DNA of 64,000 nucleotides from Oscillospiraceae bacterium. GTDB taxonomy: Bacteria > Bacillota > Clostridia > Oscillospirales > Ruminococcaceae. Made by a program: the position numbers and the translations under genes. Below, one piece after another: positions 1 to 8,927 of this stretch (position 1 is its first letter; each line of letters opens with the position of its first letter). The stretch lies in contig SVMZ01000006.1 of assembly GCA_015067185.1 (NCBI GenBank), positions 1 through 64,000 of the forward strand, written 5' to 3'. A model generated the notes under the pieces. That model was given only the letters and a program-made list of their open reading frames with translations, did no database searches and was not told where the DNA came from.

Positions 1-714
1 GGAGTTGAGGATATCCACATCTCCTCTGTCCCAGGCGACCTCAATGGCGTGGCGGATGGCGCGCTCCACACGGGATGAGGTGGTTGCGTTCAGCTTTGCC
101 ACGGTGGGATAGAGGAGTTTGGTGATGTGGTTTATCATCTCAGGATCATCAATTGCCAGCAGGATGGACTGCCTGAGATATCCGTATCCTTTAATATGTG
201 CCGGAACACCGATCTGATGTATGATCTCGGTTACCATCATCTCGGTATCCGGCGCCTCGTTTTCTCTTCTTTCCATCTCTTTTTCTTCCTCGCTTTCTTT
301 TACCACTCTTTTAATACCCATCATCCTTGCCATCCGTGATGCCATTACATCGGCATCAAAGGGCATAGGAAAACAATAGGAAGCACCGCTTTCCATCAGC
401 TCTGTTATCAGACTCTGGGAATCATTCTGTACCATAACAAAGAACTTGGTATCACTCTTCTTCTCCCGCGCCATACATATAACTTCAGCGGCATCAATTC
501 CACTGAGAAAAGCATCACACAGAACCGCCTGCGGTGCCAGCTCCTGCATAGCATCAAACAGTTTTCTCCCGCTTTTCTGAATAACATGGGTATTTATATT
601 CAGCCTTCCCAGCACCTCTGATACACCATCACAAACACTCTCGTTGCCGGAAGCGATCAGTACCGTTCCGTACTCCTTTGCATTTACTTTTTTCCTCATA
701 TACTCGTTTTCCAC
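1..714 (-). CDS. spo0A: Spo0A, master regulator of sporulation (partial, C-terminus off the window)
   Basis: The 238 visible codons run from a GTG at 714 to the window edge; only the last 30-40 residues are missing. The C-terminal part is unmistakable Spo0A DNA-binding domain: EIIHQIGVPAHIKGY, TKLLYPTVAK and the recognition helix SRVERAIRHAIEVAW. In the N-terminal receiver domain the phosphoacceptor Asp seems kept (VLCDAFLSG). The acidic pair is replaced (VLIASGNES for the usual V-ADDN), the switch Thr position reads Gln (MVQNDSQ) and the conserved Lys before PFD is Met (FPMPFD). GTG 714 is preferred over ATG 699 because GGAGG lies 8 nt upstream of it. Identity as Spo0A is secure; whether it is still controlled by phosphorylation is doubtful. 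Confidence 0.93.
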   Translation of the reverse strand, partial: MENEYMRKKVNAKEYGTVLIASGNESVCDGVSEVLGRLNINTHVIQKSGRKLFDAMQELAPQAVLCDAFLSGIDAAEVICMAREKKSDTKFFVMVQNDSQSLITELMESGASYCFPMPFDADVMASRMARMMGIKRVVKESEEEKEMERRENEAPDTEMMVTEIIHQIGVPAHIKGYGYLRQSILLAIDDPEMINHITKLLYPTVAKLNATTSSRVERAIRHAIEVAWDRGDVDILNS

Positions 715-749
715 TTTGGTTTCCTCCGTTTTTCGTTTTTGTTATCCAT

Positions 750-778
750 ATTATACCATATATGGAAATAAATAGCAA
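750..778 (-). promoter_or_regulatory. Predicted vegetative promoter of spo0A
   Basis: Read on the minus strand: TTGCTA, a 17-bp spacer, TATAAT, then GGAGG and the GTG start. A perfect CCATATATGG palindrome (756-765) lies inside the spacer. I did not find a convincing SigH-type promoter here. The rest of the 715-1040 gap holds only this promoter and that of the next gene. Confidence 0.6.
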
Positions 779-941
779 TACCAATTTTCAATTTTTTTCT
801 CTTCTATTATACACAAATCTTATGTCGCTTTCCTGTGCAGTCTGACTGTCTTATTTTGTCTCTTTTCAGATATTTTCCCCGCATTTCCTATACTCCCGAC
901 TCAATACGTGGAAATCTCTGCTTTTTCGTTCTTTTTGTGTA

Positions 942-970
942 TTGAAAAAAATCTTTTTTAATGTTATCAT
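942..970 (+). promoter_or_regulatory. Predicted promoter of the ceramidase-like gene
   Basis: TTGAAA (942-947), a 17-bp spacer and TATCAT (965-970), placed about 70 bp before the ATG at 1041. Confidence 0.5.
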
Positions 971-990
971 TTTCTTAATTCCCAATAAAA

Positions 991-1040
991 AGAAAGGAGA
1001 GCAATGCCGCTGCTGATGACAGCACATTGCAACCATCATT
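991..1040 (+). promoter_or_regulatory. Displaced ribosome binding site with bridging hairpin
   Basis: The only good Shine-Dalgarno, AAAGGAG at 993-999, is 41 nt from the ATG at 1041. Between them GCAATG (1001-1006) can pair with CATTGC (1025-1030), and GCTG (1009-1012) with CAGC (1020-1023). When folded, the spacing becomes 11 nt and an out-of-frame ATG at 1004 is buried in the stem. The pairing is read directly from the sequence; its effect on translation is inference. Confidence 0.45.
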
Positions 1041-2348
1041 ATGAGCGATTTTGTAAGAGCAGGCGTTGGCCGCGCCGATATTACCCCCGAAATAGGAACC
1101 ATGCTTCAAGGCTACTCTCCCATGACCAAAAGTACTGCTGTCCATGATAACTTAACTGTCACTGCCATGGCACTGGAAGGCTGCGGACACAAGGTTCTCT
1201 TTCTGAGCATTACCACCACCGATATTGACGACGAGGTTACACTTGCTTTGCGTACCGGTGTATCGGAAGCAACAGGCTACGATATCTATGACATCAACAT
1301 CTGCCCATGGCAGATTCATTCCGGCCCCTCTACCGAGGTTGTCTTCGGCTGGAGCGACATTGACTATGACTACCTCAATAAAATTCTTCTCCCCGGCTGT
1401 GTTAAAGCTGCCGTCGATGCTGTCAATGATATCCGCGATGTAGAAATCGGCATCGGTACTGCACAGAGTGATGTCGGCATCAACCGCAGACAGGTAGCTG
1501 AAAACGGCGATATCCTTCTCGGACAGAATCCCTATGGTCCTTATGACCCCACCATGACCGTTGTGCGGTTCCTGCACGAGGGCAAGCCTTATGCCAACAT
1601 CATTCACTACGGGGCTCATCCCACCGCTATTGGCCCCACCCCGCTGATTTCCCGCGACTGGCCCGGTATTATGGTGGACAGAGTTGAAAAATATATTGGC
1701 GGCATGACCCTCTACTTCAACGGTGCCGTTGGCGATGTCGGTCCGCGCCTAATCAACGGAAAAACCACCTCGGAGGGTGATTTCGACGGTATGTATGACA
1801 TTGGCTACCGCGCCGCGCATGATGCTGTTTTTGCCTGCCGTACCGTCAAAGAATTCCGCAAAATGGACCTCCAGCTGCTCAAGGATGATATCAACATTCC
1901 CTATCGTCCGCTGGAACCGAAGGAAAAAGCGGTTGAAAAGGTAAAAGAATTTGAATCGTATAAGGATAAACCAGGTCTCGGCATGGCAGAGTATATGTAC
2001 TGGAACGCCGTTCTGGAAGAATATGAAAACAACCGCACCAAAACTGCCAAGCAGCATCTGCAGACCATCACCCGCATTGGACCGCTGGTTATGGTTCCCT
2101 TCCCCGGCGAAGTCTTTGCTGAGATCGTTCTCCGCATGCGCCAGCACAGTCCCTATCAGTACACCCTCTCCCTGGCAACCTCCAACGGTGAAAACGGCTA
2201 TCTCTTCACCAGAGATTCCCTCCATCGCGGCGGTTATGAGGTAGAAGTTTCCAAAGCATTCGGCGCTTACATCCTTGCCGACAATTCTGACGATGAGTTC
2301 GTCCGCGAAAATCTCAGATTGCTCAGACGCATGAAGAATGAAGAGTAA
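1041..2348 (+). CDS. Neutral/alkaline ceramidase-like hydrolase, PF04734 type (copy 1)
   Basis: This 435-residue protein starts with the family signature VGRADITPEIG-MLQGY. It keeps IHSGP (His93, the last His of the THTHSGP metal motif), YGAHPT (His193) and FNGAVGDVGP, typical of the neutral ceramidase N-terminal domain. The first metal-motif histidine is lost (WQIH instead of THTH), so zinc binding may differ. There is no signal peptide, so it should be cytoplasmic. Known family members cleave the amide bond of ceramide, but the substrate of the many bacterial paralogs is unknown. It lies upstream of a sugar importer, separated by a strong terminator, which fits an amide-linked glycan or glycolipid product better than bulk ceramide. 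A second copy is at 18844-20175. Confidence 0.8.
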   Translation: MSDFVRAGVGRADITPEIGTMLQGYSPMTKSTAVHDNLTVTAMALEGCGHKVLFLSITTTDIDDEVTLALRTGVSEATGYDIYDINICPWQIHSGPSTEVVFGWSDIDYDYLNKILLPGCVKAAVDAVNDIRDVEIGIGTAQSDVGINRRQVAENGDILLGQNPYGPYDPTMTVVRFLHEGKPYANIIHYGAHPTAIGPTPLISRDWPGIMVDRVEKYIGGMTLYFNGAVGDVGPRLINGKTTSEGDFDGMYDIGYRAAHDAVFACRTVKEFRKMDLQLLKDDINIPYRPLEPKEKAVEKVKEFESYKDKPGLGMAEYMYWNAVLEEYENNRTKTAKQHLQTITRIGPLVMVPFPGEVFAEIVLRMRQHSPYQYTLSLATSNGENGYLFTRDSLHRGGYEVEVSKAFGAYILADNSDDEFVRENLRLLRRMKNEE

Positions 2349-2387
2349 CCTCTATTAACCCGCTTAAATACTGTATTTTTTCATTTT

Positions 2388-2433
2388 GAACTTTTGCACC
2401 CCGCTTTGCCCGGTGCAAAAGTTCTATTTTTTT
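2388..2433 (+). terminator. Strong intrinsic terminator
   Basis: A perfect 13-bp stem, GAACTTTTGCACC (2388-2400) with GGTGCAAAAGTTC (2412-2424), is followed by a T-rich run. It separates the ceramidase-like gene from the importer operon. Confidence 0.9.
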
Positions 2434-2578
2434 ATTCATTTAAAAAATTTCAAAAAAGCACACTAATTTACATTTGTGTGTTTTTCATATTGTATTCACA
2501 ACTTTTTAATGATATTGTTGATATATACTAATCCCACCATCGTTATCATCTCAATCCATAGGAAAGGACGATCCACTT

Positions 2579-3535
2579 ATGAAACCCTCCGTCCAAAACG
2601 GTACTGTTCTTACAGCACGGAATAGCCGCAGACTTGCGGCGAAAAAATACTGGCAGGAACACTGGCAATACTATGTCCTGCTGCTGCCTGCTGTCATATT
2701 TATTATTATCTTCGCCTATGTTCCCATGTACGGTGCTCAGATCGCCTTCCGTGATTATAAAGTCAAGCTGGGCTTTTGGGGCAGTGAATGGGTTGGACTG
2801 GAACACTTCAAACGCTTTGTCACTTCCAGTAACTTCTGGCCTCTGCTCAGAAACACCCTGAGTATCAGCCTCTATTCTCTGGTGGCAGGGTTCCCTGCTC
2901 CCATCATTCTGGCGTTTATGCTCAATGAGCTGCAATCCAGCAAACTGCGCAAAACCATCCAGATGATCACCTACGCACCCCACTTTATCTCTGCTGTTGC
3001 TGTTTGTGGTCTAATCCACCTGTTTACCCAACGCGAAGCCGGTGTTATCAATCTGTTCATTACACTGCTCGGCGGTGAAGGTATTGATTTTCTTTCGGAA
3101 CCAAGTTATTTCAGTACCATATACGTTGTAAGTGGAATCTGGCAGGAACTGGGTTGGGGAACCATTATCTATCTGGCAGCCCTCTCCGGTGTTGATCCGC
3201 AAATTGTGGAAGCCTCCATCATCGACGGTGCCAGCCGCGTACAGAAGATCTGGTATATCGATATCCCCACCATCCTGCCTACTATCATTATTCTGCTTAT
3301 TCTCAATTCCGGTTCCATTCTCAATGTCGGTTATGAAAAAGTATTGCTGCTGCAAACCCCTCTTAACATGGGAACCTCGGATATCATTTCCACCTATGTT
3401 TACCGTCTCGGCATTGAAGATGCCCAGTTCAGTTACACCACTGCTATTGGTCTTTTTAACTCGGTAGTCAACTTGGTTATGCTGTCTGTGGTAAACTATG
3501 TTTCCAAGCGCCTCAGCGGCTCTTCGCTCTGGTAA
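2579..3535 (+). CDS. Carbohydrate ABC importer permease, LplB/CUT1 family
   Basis: A 318-residue integral membrane protein with about six hydrophobic segments, the first near residues 32-52. The N-terminal YYVLLLPAVIFIIIFAYVPMYG and the EAA loop (IVEASIIDGASRVQKIWYIDIP) are typical of the LplB-type permease half of CUT1 sugar importers. It pairs with the permease at 3605 and the binding lipoprotein at 4581. No ATPase is encoded nearby; such systems in Firmicutes commonly share an MsmX-type ATPase encoded elsewhere. The start has AGGAAAGGA upstream. The substrate cannot be read from sequence; oligosaccharide is likely. Confidence 0.92.
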   Translation: MKPSVQNGTVLTARNSRRLAAKKYWQEHWQYYVLLLPAVIFIIIFAYVPMYGAQIAFRDYKVKLGFWGSEWVGLEHFKRFVTSSNFWPLLRNTLSISLYSLVAGFPAPIILAFMLNELQSSKLRKTIQMITYAPHFISAVAVCGLIHLFTQREAGVINLFITLLGGEGIDFLSEPSYFSTIYVVSGIWQELGWGTIIYLAALSGVDPQIVEASIIDGASRVQKIWYIDIPTILPTIIILLILNSGSILNVGYEKVLLLQTPLNMGTSDIISTYVYRLGIEDAQFSYTTAIGLFNSVVNLVMLSVVNYVSKRLSGSSLW

Positions 3536-3604
3536 TCCGCTTTTTTTCATCACACCTATCAAATTGACCGGCGGATTCTCGTCCGGTATCCGGGAGGAAC
3601 TATC

Positions 3605-4516
3605 ATGGCAATGCAAAGACAAACGATGTCCGACAAGACGTTTGATATCATCAATTTGGTTCTGCTTCTCGCTATCACGCTTGTCGTTCTCTACCCTCTG
3701 TATTTTACAGTTATCGCATCTTTCAGCGACCCTTATGCGGTCGTTCGCGGCGAAGTCCTGCTTTTCATCAAGGATTTCACCATTGAACCTTACAAAAATG
3801 TTTTTGTCAATGACGAGATCTGGATTGGCTATTTCAACAGCATCGTCAATACTGCTGTCTCTGTCATCTACAATCTGGCACTTACCATTCCTGCCGCCTT
3901 TGTGCTTTCCCGCAAAACATTGAAGGGACGCAACATCTTTATGGGCTTCTTTGTGTTCACCATGTATTTTGGCGGCGGTATGATTCCCGGCTATCTCCTT
4001 GTCAAAAATCTCGGTTTGATGAATACTCGCTGGGCTCTCATCATTCCTGCCGGTTTCAGTGTTTATAATATGATTATTGCCCGCACCTTCTTCCAGTCCA
4101 CCTTCTCCGAAGAGCTGTTTGAAGCAGCCAAAATCGACGGCTGCAGCGTGTTCGGTATCTTCTTTAAAATTGTACTGCCTCTTTCCGGTGCTATTGTCGC
4201 GGTTATCGCTCTGTATGTGGCGGTAGGACACTGGAATTCCTGGTTCGGTGCACTGCTTTACATCACCAAAAAGGAACTTTATCCGCTGCAGTATATTCTG
4301 CGCTCCATCCTGATACAAAACCAGGAAATGAATGTGATCAGCACGGAAGGAATGCAAAACGCCGAGATGATCCAGTATTTCATGCGCCGCAGGTACATGG
4401 CGGAAGGTATGAAATACTCTCTTATCTTCATCTCCTCCCTCCCTATGCTCATCGCCTATCCCTTTGTACAGAAATACTTTGTCAAAGGCGTTATGATCGG
4501 CGCCATCAAGGGCTGA
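3605..4516 (+). CDS. Carbohydrate ABC importer permease, YtcP/LplC family
   Basis: A 303-residue second permease subunit with six hydrophobic segments, the EAA-loop motif LFEAAKIDGCSVFGIFFKIVLP and the typical C-terminus YPFVQKYFVKGVMIGAIKG of the YtcP/LplC family. It follows the first permease by 69 bp with GGGAGG before the ATG, so the two are almost certainly one transcript. It should form a heterodimer with the 2579 product in the cytoplasmic membrane. Confidence 0.92.
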   Translation: MAMQRQTMSDKTFDIINLVLLLAITLVVLYPLYFTVIASFSDPYAVVRGEVLLFIKDFTIEPYKNVFVNDEIWIGYFNSIVNTAVSVIYNLALTIPAAFVLSRKTLKGRNIFMGFFVFTMYFGGGMIPGYLLVKNLGLMNTRWALIIPAGFSVYNMIIARTFFQSTFSEELFEAAKIDGCSVFGIFFKIVLPLSGAIVAVIALYVAVGHWNSWFGALLYITKKELYPLQYILRSILIQNQEMNVISTEGMQNAEMIQYFMRRRYMAEGMKYSLIFISSLPMLIAYPFVQKYFVKGVMIGAIKG

Positions 4517-4580
4517 TCTTATCCACTCTGTCGTAAGCCTCACAGAGAGGTTTATAGAAATATTTTCGGAGGTAAACACA

Positions 4581-6404
4581 ATGAAAAAGCTTTTGGCCCT
4601 ACTGTTAGCTCTCCTGCTTGTAGCTACTGTTTTTGCAGGCTGCAGCAACAGCACAACCGACGAGTCTTCTGTTTCCGAATCCTCTAAGGAATCTCAGGAA
4701 GACAAAGACTCCAAAGACGAAGCCGATGACAGCTCTGAAGAAGCCGATTCCGGCAAGAGCAGCATCTGGCTCATCGGAGACGAAGAGTCTGCTGAACTTT
4801 CTCTGACTATTCAAGTCTCCGCCACCGATCTTCCTCCTGAAGAGATGTGGTTCTTCCAGTACTACGAAGAGATGACCGGCGTTACCATGAACGTCAACCC
4901 TGTTCTCAGCTCTGACTGGGGTGAGAAAAAGTCCGTTCTGATTGCAACCGGCGACTATACCGACATCATCTGGAAGGGCGGATGGACTTCCAGTGAGATC
5001 GTTGAGTACGGAGGCGACGGCACCTTCCTTGATCTCCGCGATTATTTCGATTATATGCCTAACTTCATGAGAGAAATGGATATGATTGAAGACTCTTGGT
5101 CATACATCACTACACCGGACGGTGCAGTTTACACCACCTGTGCCATCAATCCTACCAACTGGCTCTCTTCCTCCGGTGACTGGATGTGGATCAATTACAA
5201 ATGGCTTGAAGCTGCCGGCCTTGAAAAGCCCCAGACTCTGGACGAGTTCTACAATGCTCTGGTAGCTTTCCGTGACGGCGACATGGACGGCGATGGCAAT
5301 GCAGACAATGAGATTCCCTTCTCTGGTTACTTTGGCACTTCCGGCGATTCTCTGCGCACCTTCATGCTCAACTCCTTTGGGTTTGACACCGCAGGTGCTA
5401 CTTCCTTCAATATTGCTCTCGCTTCCTGGGATAACGACGCTGTTGTCTACATCCCCCTCACCGAACGCTATAAGGAATACCTCGTTTACATGAACAAACT
5501 GATGGAAGAGGGTCTCCTTGATCGCGATGTCTTTTCTCAGGACGATACACAGTACAAAGCTAAAACTGCCGAAGCTATCTGCGGTGTTATCGGTGGCTCC
5601 GGAACCCAGTATCTGGATGAGGCTCATTTTGACCACTATGATCGCGTCGCCCTTAAGTATGATAAAAATGCTGAAAAAGTAGTCTATCAGCCCTCTGGTA
5701 TCAGCGTTAACTCTGCTGTTATTACTGATGCTTGTAAGAATCCTGCTCTTGCTGCAAAATGGATTGATATTTTCTATGCTCCTGAACACGCCTACAACCT
5801 TCAGGCCGGGCCTATTATCCTTGAACATCCTGATGGTTCTCTCACCTTTGTTACCGAAGGAATTACAGAAGATCCTGGTGTTGGCCAGCTTGTAAAAGTT
5901 GATGAAAACGGTAATTATGTTGGCGGTTACTTCCCCGGTTGGGAAGCCAGCAATGGCGAACTCGGTGCCTGGGATTGGCTTTGCCTTGAACATCCCGCTA
6001 ACGGTATGTTTGTTACTACAATCGGTGAAATTTATTATTACGATCTTCTCTTTGCCGGACGTTCTTCAACTTATGACGGTTCCCTTGCCGAACAGAAAAA
6101 CCGTTATGAGAACTACGAAGACAACATGAACCGTGCCGAGGGTTGGACCCGTTGGCACGATATGGAAGAGACCTATGAGTATCTCTCCGCTGGTTATCCT
6201 TCCATCTCCTATCTCAATGCTGACGACCAGACTTGGGTAGACGAGAACAAGACCATTCTGGAAGACTACGTTCTCCAGATGGAAGCTAAATTCATCACCG
6301 GTGCTGCTGATATTGATGCTGAATATGATGCCTTCATCGAAGAGCTCAAGAAACTCGGCGCAGAAAAATATCAGGAGATCTATGCCAACGCTTATGTAAA
6401 ATAA
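4581..6404 (+). CDS. Extracellular solute-binding lipoprotein of the sugar importer
   Basis: 607 residues with a lipoprotein signal peptide (MKKLLALLLALLL...) and lipobox VFAGC, so the mature protein should be anchored at Cys20 outside the membrane. A Ser/Glu/Asp-rich linker (about residues 21-60) precedes a large LplA-type binding domain (EEMWFFQYYEEMTGV, the acidic DGDMDGDGNADNEIPF stretch, and EELKKLGAEKYQEIYANAY at the end). Gene order permease-permease-binding protein is the usual one for this importer class. GGAGG lies 7-8 nt upstream of the ATG. A terminator hairpin follows directly. Confidence 0.9.
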   Translation: MKKLLALLLALLLVATVFAGCSNSTTDESSVSESSKESQEDKDSKDEADDSSEEADSGKSSIWLIGDEESAELSLTIQVSATDLPPEEMWFFQYYEEMTGVTMNVNPVLSSDWGEKKSVLIATGDYTDIIWKGGWTSSEIVEYGGDGTFLDLRDYFDYMPNFMREMDMIEDSWSYITTPDGAVYTTCAINPTNWLSSSGDWMWINYKWLEAAGLEKPQTLDEFYNALVAFRDGDMDGDGNADNEIPFSGYFGTSGDSLRTFMLNSFGFDTAGATSFNIALASWDNDAVVYIPLTERYKEYLVYMNKLMEEGLLDRDVFSQDDTQYKAKTAEAICGVIGGSGTQYLDEAHFDHYDRVALKYDKNAEKVVYQPSGISVNSAVITDACKNPALAAKWIDIFYAPEHAYNLQAGPIILEHPDGSLTFVTEGITEDPGVGQLVKVDENGNYVGGYFPGWEASNGELGAWDWLCLEHPANGMFVTTIGEIYYYDLLFAGRSSTYDGSLAEQKNRYENYEDNMNRAEGWTRWHDMEETYEYLSAGYPSISYLNADDQTWVDENKTILEDYVLQMEAKFITGAADIDAEYDAFIEELKKLGAEKYQEIYANAYVK

Positions 6405-6442
6405 GTGTTGCCCGCTCTGTTCTTCCATTCATATGTTATATC

Positions 6443-6476
6443 CCAAGGCAACAGATTCGTCTGTTGCCTTTTGGGG
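6443..6476 (+). terminator. Terminator of the sugar importer operon
   Basis: CCCAAGGCAACAGA (6443-6456), a TTCG tetraloop and its complement form a long stable hairpin. The T-tract is short. Confidence 0.7.
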
Positions 6477-6510
6477 TATTACGACACAGAACAATTATTA
6501 AAAATAACAG

Positions 6511-6539
6511 TTGCCCAAACGAATTTTTCATGTTATGAT
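6511..6539 (+). promoter_or_regulatory. Predicted promoter of the AraC-type regulator
   Basis: TTGCCC (6511-6516), a 17-bp spacer and TATGAT (6534-6539), 26 bp before the ATG at 6566. Confidence 0.5.
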
Positions 6540-6565
6540 TCTATTAGCGAAGGGAGTTCCTGTCT

Positions 6566-8773
6566 ATGAAGAAAAAATTGATTAAACACCGTTTTTTATG
6601 GCAGCTGCTCCTCACCATTGCTTTTTTCATTTGTGTTCCCCTCCTGCTGATCAACTGGTTTGCCATTCATTCCAGCATCCGCGCTGTGGAAGAGGAACGA
6701 ATGGATACCTACCGGCGGTATTCTCAAAACTTTATGATGTTTTTTGATTCCGAGCTCACAGAAATGCTGTCATGTTCCGTGGATATCAGTGTCAATAAAT
6801 CCATCAATCCCATGGATGATTCCCTTTATCTCTGGGATACCTTTGATGAAATGGAACAGTATAAGAATCGGGTTCACAGCTCCAGTGATGTCTTTCTCTA
6901 TTCCCACGGCGGAAATTATATGCTCGGTACCAGCAACAGTTATGATGTCTCCCGGTTTGCCCACCATTTCAGCAAGCCTTCTATGGTCTCCGATTTTCAA
7001 AATACCTTTTCTGCTTTTCTCGCTAACTACAGCGGCGGTACACAAATTCTCCCCATTGACAATCCAAAAAACGACACCCGTTCCGGTCTCCTCGTTTTTA
7101 TGCCTGTGACGCTCCGTACCACTGCTGATTCTATATTGATTTTTCATCTTTCCCCTTACTCACTCAACGACTCCTTTTTCAGCCAGGCTGATAAGGAGAA
7201 CGCCTCTCTGTATCTCTTTGACCGCAACGGTGAAATGCTGCTCTACAGCAATTCAAACAACAATGAGGCTATTACATCTCCGGTATTCACCGCTTTTCTC
7301 TCCGACATCAGCGTTGATTCTGTTGAGATTGAAACCGAAAATGGCACATGGCATGCCTTCCGCACCTATAATGCCACCCTTGATCTCTCATTTGTCGTAA
7401 CCGTTCCGGATTCCGAAATCCGCGATACGGCCGGCGGCATCAGTCATTCTCTGAATGCCATGATGTGGGTAACCGGTCTGCTTATTGCCATCATGCTCAC
7501 CCTTGTCATCTATATCAACTATTCTCCCATTCTTAAGCTGCACAACAAATATTCCACTGCCAATCCCAATGCTTCGGATGCCAGTGAGATTGACAGCATT
7601 TCTCATATTCTGGATTCTACCCTGACCGAAAACAGAACGCTGGCCGCGCTGGTGAATGACCGAACCACCGAGCTTTCCAACCATGTGCTGCACAGTATGC
7701 TCTCCGGCCGTGAGGTTACTGCCGAAGAGCGTGCGTTGCTCAGTCTCAGCAACACTTTTGACAAAGTCTTCATTGTCTCCATTTACGATGCGGATGCAGA
7801 CTCAGAACTTTACACTGATATCCGCCACGCATTGACGAATGAATTCCACTGCGGCATCCTTGTCTCCAATGATCTCTATGAAAAATGTCTTCTCTTTGTC
7901 TGTGCCGTTGCTGATGGCAGCGAAGACCTGCGTTCTGCCATTGGCAGCCGCATTTGTGAACTGCTGCGGGAAGGTCTCTCTGACAGCAAGTTCAAGGCGG
8001 GTGTAGGAGTTACTACCGATCTGGAAACCGGCATGTACAATGCCTCCCTCACTTCTCTGATCGCCCTTGACCAGAGCGAATATGGCAAAGTTCTTCTCTA
8101 TGAAAATGCCATCCGCGACTTCCGCCATGTGGAATACTATCCCAACGAGCAGGTTTTGGCCTTTATCCGCCACATCAAAGAGGGAAACCGACAGCAGGCA
8201 CATCACGCTTTCGACAATGTTCTGGAACAGGTACGCTCCAAGATGATCTCCCAACTGATTGAAAAATACATCTGCCATGATATTCTCAATACCTTTATCA
8301 AAGCAGTGGCCGCCCTCGATATTTCGCTTCAGGAAGAGGATATCCTCGCACTCATGCATTTCCGCAATCTGGATGACCTTAAAAAGCAGATGAGTATTGT
8401 TATCGATATTGTCTGCGATGAAATAGAGAACCGTAAACTGAGCGTAGAGAAAAAGCTGCTCAACGAAATTGTGACCTATATAGAAAACAATTTAACCAAC
8501 CCTGATCTTGGCCGCGAAATGCTTGCCAGTCACTTTGGGCTTACCCTCAACTCAGTCAGTTCTCTCATCAACAGCATGTTGGGATGCAGTTTCCGCGAAT
8601 ATCTCACCACCCGCCGGATTGATATTTCCTGTCAGCTGCTTTCCAGTACCGATCTCAGCGTCAGCGAAATCTGTCACCGTTCCGGCTTCCGGGATACCTC
8701 TTATTTCATCAAAACCTTCAAGAACACCACCGGTACCACTCCGAGTGTCTACAGGAACTCACAAAAAAGCTGA
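6566..8773 (+). CDS. Membrane-anchored AraC-family regulator with extracytoplasmic sensor domain
   Basis: 735 residues. A transmembrane segment (about 10-35), a roughly 260-residue extracytoplasmic region, a second transmembrane segment (about 297-321), a cytoplasmic linker and a C-terminal AraC/XylS double helix-turn-helix (about 635-735: LASHFGLTLNSVSSLINSMLG, then ICHRSGFRDTSYFIKTFKNTTGTTPSVYR). This layout matches the YtdP/YesN-like regulators that combine sensor and DNA-binding domain in one chain and usually control adjacent CUT1 importers. Together with its position behind the importer operon, this suggests it senses the imported sugar and activates that operon. It has its own promoter. 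Operator sites were not identified. Confidence 0.88.
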   Translation: MKKKLIKHRFLWQLLLTIAFFICVPLLLINWFAIHSSIRAVEEERMDTYRRYSQNFMMFFDSELTEMLSCSVDISVNKSINPMDDSLYLWDTFDEMEQYKNRVHSSSDVFLYSHGGNYMLGTSNSYDVSRFAHHFSKPSMVSDFQNTFSAFLANYSGGTQILPIDNPKNDTRSGLLVFMPVTLRTTADSILIFHLSPYSLNDSFFSQADKENASLYLFDRNGEMLLYSNSNNNEAITSPVFTAFLSDISVDSVEIETENGTWHAFRTYNATLDLSFVVTVPDSEIRDTAGGISHSLNAMMWVTGLLIAIMLTLVIYINYSPILKLHNKYSTANPNASDASEIDSISHILDSTLTENRTLAALVNDRTTELSNHVLHSMLSGREVTAEERALLSLSNTFDKVFIVSIYDADADSELYTDIRHALTNEFHCGILVSNDLYEKCLLFVCAVADGSEDLRSAIGSRICELLREGLSDSKFKAGVGVTTDLETGMYNASLTSLIALDQSEYGKVLLYENAIRDFRHVEYYPNEQVLAFIRHIKEGNRQQAHHAFDNVLEQVRSKMISQLIEKYICHDILNTFIKAVAALDISLQEEDILALMHFRNLDDLKKQMSIVIDIVCDEIENRKLSVEKKLLNEIVTYIENNLTNPDLGREMLASHFGLTLNSVSSLINSMLGCSFREYLTTRRIDISCQLLSSTDLSVSEICHRSGFRDTSYFIKTFKNTTGTTPSVYRNSQKS

Positions 8774-8927
8774 CTTTTCTGCAAATGCAAATAATGTCTT
8801 TTTTACACTCGCTCCTTTCAACATTTTTTCGATTGATTTTCCACTTTCCTTGTGCTACCATTCACTTAAATTTTCTTTTACCAACTGACTATATTAACTT
8901 TAATATACACAGAAAGGAATCTGCACT

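Noticed and set aside
1004-1147. 47-codon ORF starting beside the strong Shine-Dalgarno
   Set aside because: Basic, low-complexity product with no family resemblance; more likely a decoy start masked by the hairpin than a leader peptide.
3011-4654. 547-codon minus-strand open frame opposite the two permeases
   Set aside because: It mirrors clear permease coding on the plus strand, has no ribosome site and no recognisable domain.
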